Below are positions 5,110 to 8,027 of a stretch of DNA of 8,027 bases, piece after piece. The translations under genes and the position numbers were made by a program. The DNA is from Deltaproteobacteria bacterium UBA1386. Lineage in GTDB: Bacteria; Desulfobacterota; Syntrophorhabdia; Syntrophorhabdales; Syntrophorhabdaceae. Positions within the stretch are counted from its first letter, which is position 1. Every line of letters begins with the position of its first letter. Under the pieces are notes generated by a model that saw only the letters and a program-made list of their open reading frames with translations, was not told the DNA's origin and searched no databases. Where the stretch lies: positions 1 through 8,027 of the forward strand of contig DBQU01000030.1 of NCBI GenBank assembly GCA_002305765.1. The letters run 5' to 3'.

Positions 5110-5514
5110 TTAGGCGGTCAAGGCCGGCAGCAGCCTGTCGAATATCCAGAAGGTGATGACGAGGCCGAGGATGACCGCGTAGGCGCGCGGCAGGACGGAC
5201 CGGATGCCTGTCGGTATCCTTTCCAGCCAGCGGCGCGGCAGGATGCTTGCCGTGACGAGGGTGAGGAGGAAGAAGGAAAAGGGGTTGTAGAGGAGGGCGT
5301 CGGAGGGGTTGCCAGCGATGAGGCAGAGGATGGCGCGGGTCATGCCGCAGCCGGGGCAGGGGATGCCCGTGAGAAGCTCAAAGGGACAGAAGACGGGAAG
5401 GATCCCCGCGAGCGTGCCGAAGGGCAGGATACCCGTCGCGTGCACAACGGCGAGGACAAGAAGAAGAAGGGCAAAGGCTGAGGCCATCTTCCGGGGGATA
5501 AGGTGGTGGTCCAT
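5110..5514 (-). CDS. DUF2752 domain-containing membrane protein
   Basis: A 134-residue protein with three hydrophobic segments (about 10-40, 79-93, 110-128). The DUF2752 signature is clear: CPFELLTGIPCPGCGMTRA (43-61), with C43, C53 and C56, then GNPSDALLYNPFSF (68-81). The cysteine cluster lies at a membrane boundary and could bind metal or act in thiol redox chemistry; no function is established for the family. The ATG at 5514 follows the stop of the zinc-ribbon gene by one base and has no Shine-Dalgarno of its own. It is therefore likely coupled to the upstream gene, although M10 (5487), behind ggaag, is an alternative start. Confidence 0.9.
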   Translation of the reverse strand: MDHHLIPRKMASAFALLLLVLAVVHATGILPFGTLAGILPVFCPFELLTGIPCPGCGMTRAILCLIAGNPSDALLYNPFSFFLLTLVTASILPRRWLERIPTGIRSVLPRAYAVILGLVITFWIFDRLLPALTA

Positions 5515-5515
5515 C

Positions 5516-6094
5516 TTATTTGCCGAAAAACTTGTTGATCTCGTTCTGCTGTATCGCGTCGGTCACGATGTTGAGGCCGATTATCGTAAGGATGAGGCTT
5601 AAGACCGGCAGGTCCTTGGACCTCAAGTAGCCGCGTGAATCCTGGGCCTCCACGATGCCCTGGGCCATGTAGTACTCGTAGTAGATGTTGTAGAGACCGC
5701 ATGTGATGAGCGTCAGGAAGAACCAGAGCCAGAAGCTGTATCTCTCCTGGCCGAGGAGGTGGTTGATGGCCCGCATCTGGCGGGCCTGCCAGAAGAACCA
5801 GTAGATCCCGCAGGTTATGACGGAAAGGATGACATCGAGTGCGATGTTCGAGGTGAGAGGGCGCGTGGGGGGTTCGGAGAGAGGGGGCTGCGACGTCCTT
5901 CCTTGGTTCACCTCCCCCTGCGGGGCGCCTATGGATTTGCCGCAGGCGGAGCAGAACAGAGACCCCGGGGCGATCTGGACTCCGCAGTGAGGACAGACCG
6001 TTATCCCCGAGCCGGAGGCACCGAACTCCCTTCCGCATTTTATGCAGAACCGTGATCCCTCGGGGCTTTCGTTACCACAGTTGTCACACCGCAT
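5516..6094 (-). CDS. Double zinc-ribbon DUF4234 membrane protein
   Basis: A 192-residue protein. Two short zinc ribbons open it: C3-x2-C6 with C17-x2-C20, and C34-x2-C37 with C48-x2-C51. A proline-, serine- and glutamine-rich linker follows (about 57-82), then a DUF4234-like membrane domain with hydrophobic segments at about 85-102, 120-140 and 162-180. The motif ITCG(I/L)Y occurs twice (93-98 and 130-135), suggesting an internal duplication. The start is supported by GGAGGAGG shortly before the ATG at 6094 and by a near-consensus promoter at 6121-6149. It leads a two-gene operon with the DUF2752 gene. Zinc ribbons on a membrane anchor suggest protein or nucleic-acid contact at the inner membrane, but the job is unknown. 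Confidence 0.88.
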   Translation of the reverse strand: MRCDNCGNESPEGSRFCIKCGREFGASGSGITVCPHCGVQIAPGSLFCSACGKSIGAPQGEVNQGRTSQPPLSEPPTRPLTSNIALDVILSVITCGIYWFFWQARQMRAINHLLGQERYSFWLWFFLTLITCGLYNIYYEYYMAQGIVEAQDSRGYLRSKDLPVLSLILTIIGLNIVTDAIQQNEINKFFGK

Positions 6095-6120
6095 GATGTA
6101 CCTCCTCCGGAATTTTAGCG

Positions 6121-6149
6121 ATTGTACCAGCGGCCCCGGAGATTGTAAA
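6121..6149 (-). promoter_or_regulatory. Sigma70-type promoter of zinc-ribbon/DUF2752 operon
   Basis: On the minus strand TTTACA (6149-6144), an exact 17-nt spacer and TACAAT (6126-6121), each one base off consensus. The predicted leader is only about 20 nt and is mostly filled by the Shine-Dalgarno. Confidence 0.7.
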
Positions 6150-6191
6150 GGGAAAGTGCGGGGATCATTGCGCGACGTCGAGGGATCACGC

Positions 6192-6218
6192 TTAAGTCAC
6201 CGCCGCAAATTTCGATAA
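6192..6218 (+). promoter_or_regulatory. FliA (sigma28)-like promoter of the chemoreceptor gene
   Basis: TTAAGTCA (6192-6199), exactly 11 nt, then TTCGATAA (6211-6218). This compares with the flagellar sigma factor consensus TAAAGTTT-N11-GCCGATAA: six of eight bases match in the -10 including CGATAA, five of eight in the -35. A chemoreceptor is a typical FliA target, which raises the weight of the match. Confidence 0.6.
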
Positions 6219-6283
6219 TCGGGATAGACATATACATTGGATAGATCAGCAGGTTGTTGAATATTCTGGGGAGAGGGTGGTCC

Positions 6284-7936
6284 ATGAGAATGAGTCTCAA
6301 GATCGGCACCAAATTCATGCTTTTCATCTCCGGTGTCATTGCCGTGGCGGTTGTGATAACTGCATCAGCGTGCCTGTGGGAGATGCGGAATGATCTGATA
6401 CGGCAGGCGAACAGGACGATGGATTCACGACTCAACGTGTTCTGGGAGCTCCTGAATGCGAAGTCGCAGTCATCCATGGAGGCCGCTCAGTCCGGGCAGA
6501 AACAAAAGGTCCCGTTCACGATCGAGGACGACAGGCTCGTGGTTGGAGCCTACGGTCTGAACGGCGATACTGTGCTCGTCGACAAGATCAAGGAATTCTT
6601 CGGCGGGACGGCCACCATCTTCATGAGGGATGTCCGCGTCTCAACGAATGTCCTCAATCCCGACGGCACGCGGGCGGTGGGGACGCGCCTGAAAGGCCCC
6701 GTCCATGATGCCATCTTCCAGAAGAAAACGTCCTTCCGCGGCAGCGCGGACATACTGGGGAAATCCTACTTTGTAGCCTACGACCCCATCCGCGGCCAGA
6801 ACGGAGAGGTCATCGGCGTGCTCTACGTGGGTATGCCCAAGGGCGACTATTTTGCGGCATTCAACCGCATCCTCATGTTCGTCGTCATCATCGGGATCAT
6901 ATTGATCGGTGCGGTGTGCGTCATGTCCTACTTCTACATGCGCAAACTGACCCTTCCCCTCAATGAGTGCGTGAGCGCCGCGCAAAGACTGGCCGAAGGC
7001 GACCTGACCGTGGACATAAAGGCCGAGGACGAAAGTGAGACAGGCCAGCTTCTCAAGGGGATGCAGAACATGGTGCTTCACTGGCGGGAGATCGTGCACG
7101 AGGTCAAGGAAGCGACGGACCGCATCATCGGCGAAAGCCGGCAGCTCAGCGTGCACGCGGACCAGATGCAGCAGGGCTCGGCACAGCAGGCGACGAAATC
7201 TTCACAGGTGGCCTCGTCCGCGGAGGAAATGTCGCAGACCATCGTGGACGTGGCACGGAACACGAATGACATAGCGACGTCGGCGGGAATGGCCGTCGGC
7301 ATCGCGAAGAGCGGAGCCGATGTGGTGAGCCAATCCATCGAGGAGGTCAGGAGTATCGCCGAGGTGGTGAGAAGGTCGGGCCAGTTCGTGGAGTCGCTGG
7401 GAAGACGGTCCGAGCAGATAGGCGAGATCATCGTTCTCATCAACGATATAGCCGATCAGACGAACCTTCTCGCTCTCAACGCGGCGATCGAAGCCGCCCG
7501 TGCAGGAGAGGTGGGCAGAGGGTTTGCCGTCGTGGCCGAAGAGGTTAAGAAGCTGGCCGAGAAGACGGCGGCCGCCACCCTGGAGATCGGCCAGACGATC
7601 GAGGGGATGCGCTCAGAGGTCGAGAACGCCACGAGAGCTATGGAAGAGGCCGACGTAAAGGTCGGCTCCGGCGTGGAGCTTGTCTCCCGGACGGGAGGGT
7701 CCCTGGGTGAGATCGTGAGCAGTGCCGAGGGCCTCCAGACCATGGTCATGCAGATAGCCTCCGCGACGGAGCAGATGTCCGCCGCATCGGAGGAGATCAA
7801 CCGCGAGATCGTCGACATAGCCGCCGTGACGAACGAAACCTCGAGAAGCTCTGAAATGACGGCGGCCTCGGCATCAAGCCTCCTTGGCCTCTCAGACAGG
7901 CTGCAGAACCTGATGGGCCGGTTCAGGGTGAGTTAA
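6284..7936 (+). CDS. Methyl-accepting chemotaxis protein with periplasmic Cache sensor
   Basis: A 550-residue inner-membrane chemoreceptor signalling to CheA/CheW. From the ATG at 6284: TM1 about 7-31; a periplasmic single-Cache-type domain about 32-192 (FGGTATIFMRDVRVSTNV, then GTRLKGPVHDAIF, FRGSADILGKSYFVAYDPI and GEVIGVLYVG); TM2 about 196-219; HAMP about 220-272; then the long cytoplasmic coiled coil. Its tip, about 389-418, carries the near-invariant DQTNLLALNAAIEAARAGE and GRGFAVVAEEV blocks. Several glutamine/glutamate pairs flank it as likely methylation sites. It ends in FRVS without a CheR-tethering pentapeptide. Start choice: gggagaggg lies shortly before the ATG; a TTG at 6254 in frame lacks support. 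Cache domains of this kind often bind small organic acids; the ligand here is unknown. No other chemotaxis gene is present, so it is an orphan receptor gene. Confidence 0.96.
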   Translation: MRMSLKIGTKFMLFISGVIAVAVVITASACLWEMRNDLIRQANRTMDSRLNVFWELLNAKSQSSMEAAQSGQKQKVPFTIEDDRLVVGAYGLNGDTVLVDKIKEFFGGTATIFMRDVRVSTNVLNPDGTRAVGTRLKGPVHDAIFQKKTSFRGSADILGKSYFVAYDPIRGQNGEVIGVLYVGMPKGDYFAAFNRILMFVVIIGIILIGAVCVMSYFYMRKLTLPLNECVSAAQRLAEGDLTVDIKAEDESETGQLLKGMQNMVLHWREIVHEVKEATDRIIGESRQLSVHADQMQQGSAQQATKSSQVASSAEEMSQTIVDVARNTNDIATSAGMAVGIAKSGADVVSQSIEEVRSIAEVVRRSGQFVESLGRRSEQIGEIIVLINDIADQTNLLALNAAIEAARAGEVGRGFAVVAEEVKKLAEKTAAATLEIGQTIEGMRSEVENATRAMEEADVKVGSGVELVSRTGGSLGEIVSSAEGLQTMVMQIASATEQMSAASEEINREIVDIAAVTNETSRSSEMTAASASSLLGLSDRLQNLMGRFRVS

Positions 7937-7941
7937 AGATG

Positions 7942-7979
7942 GTTCCACGTTCCAGATTTCACGTTTCAGGCTTAAAGAC
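7942..7979 (-). repeat. Heptamer repeat element E (4 units, minus strand)
   Basis: On the minus strand a gtctttaagc tag (7979-7970) leads four units, ctgaaac, gtgaaat, ctggaac and gtggaac (7969-7942), pointing at the 3' end of the chemoreceptor gene six bases away. This copy has no promoter use visible. Confidence 0.8.
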
Positions 7980-8001
7980 AGTTGAACATTCTAATGTCTT
8001 T
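7974..8001 (+). other. Stem-loop joining two opposed repeat tags
   Basis: aaagaca (7974-7980) pairs perfectly over 7 bp with tgtcttt (7995-8001) around a 14-nt loop. The arms are the opposed GTCTTT tags of two back-to-back repeat elements. It could help end chemoreceptor transcription but has no GC-rich stem or proper U-tract. Confidence 0.4.
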
Positions 8002-8008
8002 GGCTTGA

Positions 8009-8027
8009 AACCTTGTATGTTACTCCC
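8009..8027 (+). repeat. Right copy of 19-bp terminal inverted repeat
   Basis: aaccttgtatgttactccc is the exact reverse complement of 2-20. It follows a GTCTTTGG tag (7996-8003) and one heptamer, ttgaaac (8005-8011). The ttgaaacctt here equals 201-210, and exactly 17 nt separate TTGAAA (8005-8010) from position 8028, so a promoter -10 may lie just beyond the window. Confidence 0.85.

Noticed and set aside
5005..5481. Plus-strand open frame of 158 residues opposite DUF2752
   Set aside because: Runs of D, E, G and K are the antisense of a hydrophobic protein; the minus-strand frame has the DUF2752 signature.
1..8027. Whole window as a transposon bounded by its terminal repeats
   Set aside because: No transposase, integrase or accessory gene; contents are chromosomal operons; the end repeat belongs to a wider intergenic family.

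Overview
The window looks like a piece of chromosome (possibly a whole short contig) from an anaerobic, motile, GC-rich bacterium, most likely a deltaproteobacterial/Desulfobacterota lineage of the Syntrophorhabdus/Syntrophus type. This rests on gene content and style only: an HD-GYP protein with an N-terminal segment I associate with that group, a Cache-domain chemoreceptor, an iron-sulfur flavoprotein paired with a TtcA-type enzyme, and intergenic arrays of YTGAAAC heptamers. No rRNA, tRNA, transposase, phage gene or CRISPR array was seen, and taxonomy is inference.

Layout. 1-227: repeat-rich leader with a 61-nt imperfect hairpin, ten heptamers and a promoter. 228-1196 (+): HD-GYP cyclic-di-GMP phosphodiesterase. 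1326-3191 (-): an operon read DUF948 protein, YtxH protein, AI-2E/PerM-family membrane protein, from a strong sigma70-type promoter at 3269-3297. 3192-3633: a 442-nt divergent intergenic region with back-to-back heptamer elements, each beside a promoter. 3634-4907 (+): a two-gene operon with an ATGA overlap, an Isf-like flavoprotein and a TtcA-like PP-loop enzyme. 4908-5109: convergent gap with a 9-nt tandem array. 5110-6094 (-): a two-gene membrane operon, zinc-ribbon/DUF4234 then DUF2752. 6284-7936 (+): chemoreceptor behind a FliA (sigma28)-like promoter. 7937-8027: more heptamer repeats to the window end.

How the parts fit. The chemoreceptor and HD-GYP protein suggest motility and cyclic-di-GMP control of lifestyle. 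DUF948-YtxH resembles the ytxG-ytxH pair of the Bacillus general-stress operon. The flavoprotein/TtcA pair joins a flavin plus Fe-S electron carrier to an Fe-S tRNA-thiolating enzyme. The DUF2752/DUF4234 pair has no known function.

The least explained material is non-coding. About 24 degenerate heptamers form polar elements, each led by GTCTTT, interrupted by 12-13-nt pyrimidine spacers, and in three of three internal cases ending at a predicted promoter. Part of the same family forms a perfect 19-bp inverted repeat at the two ends of the window.
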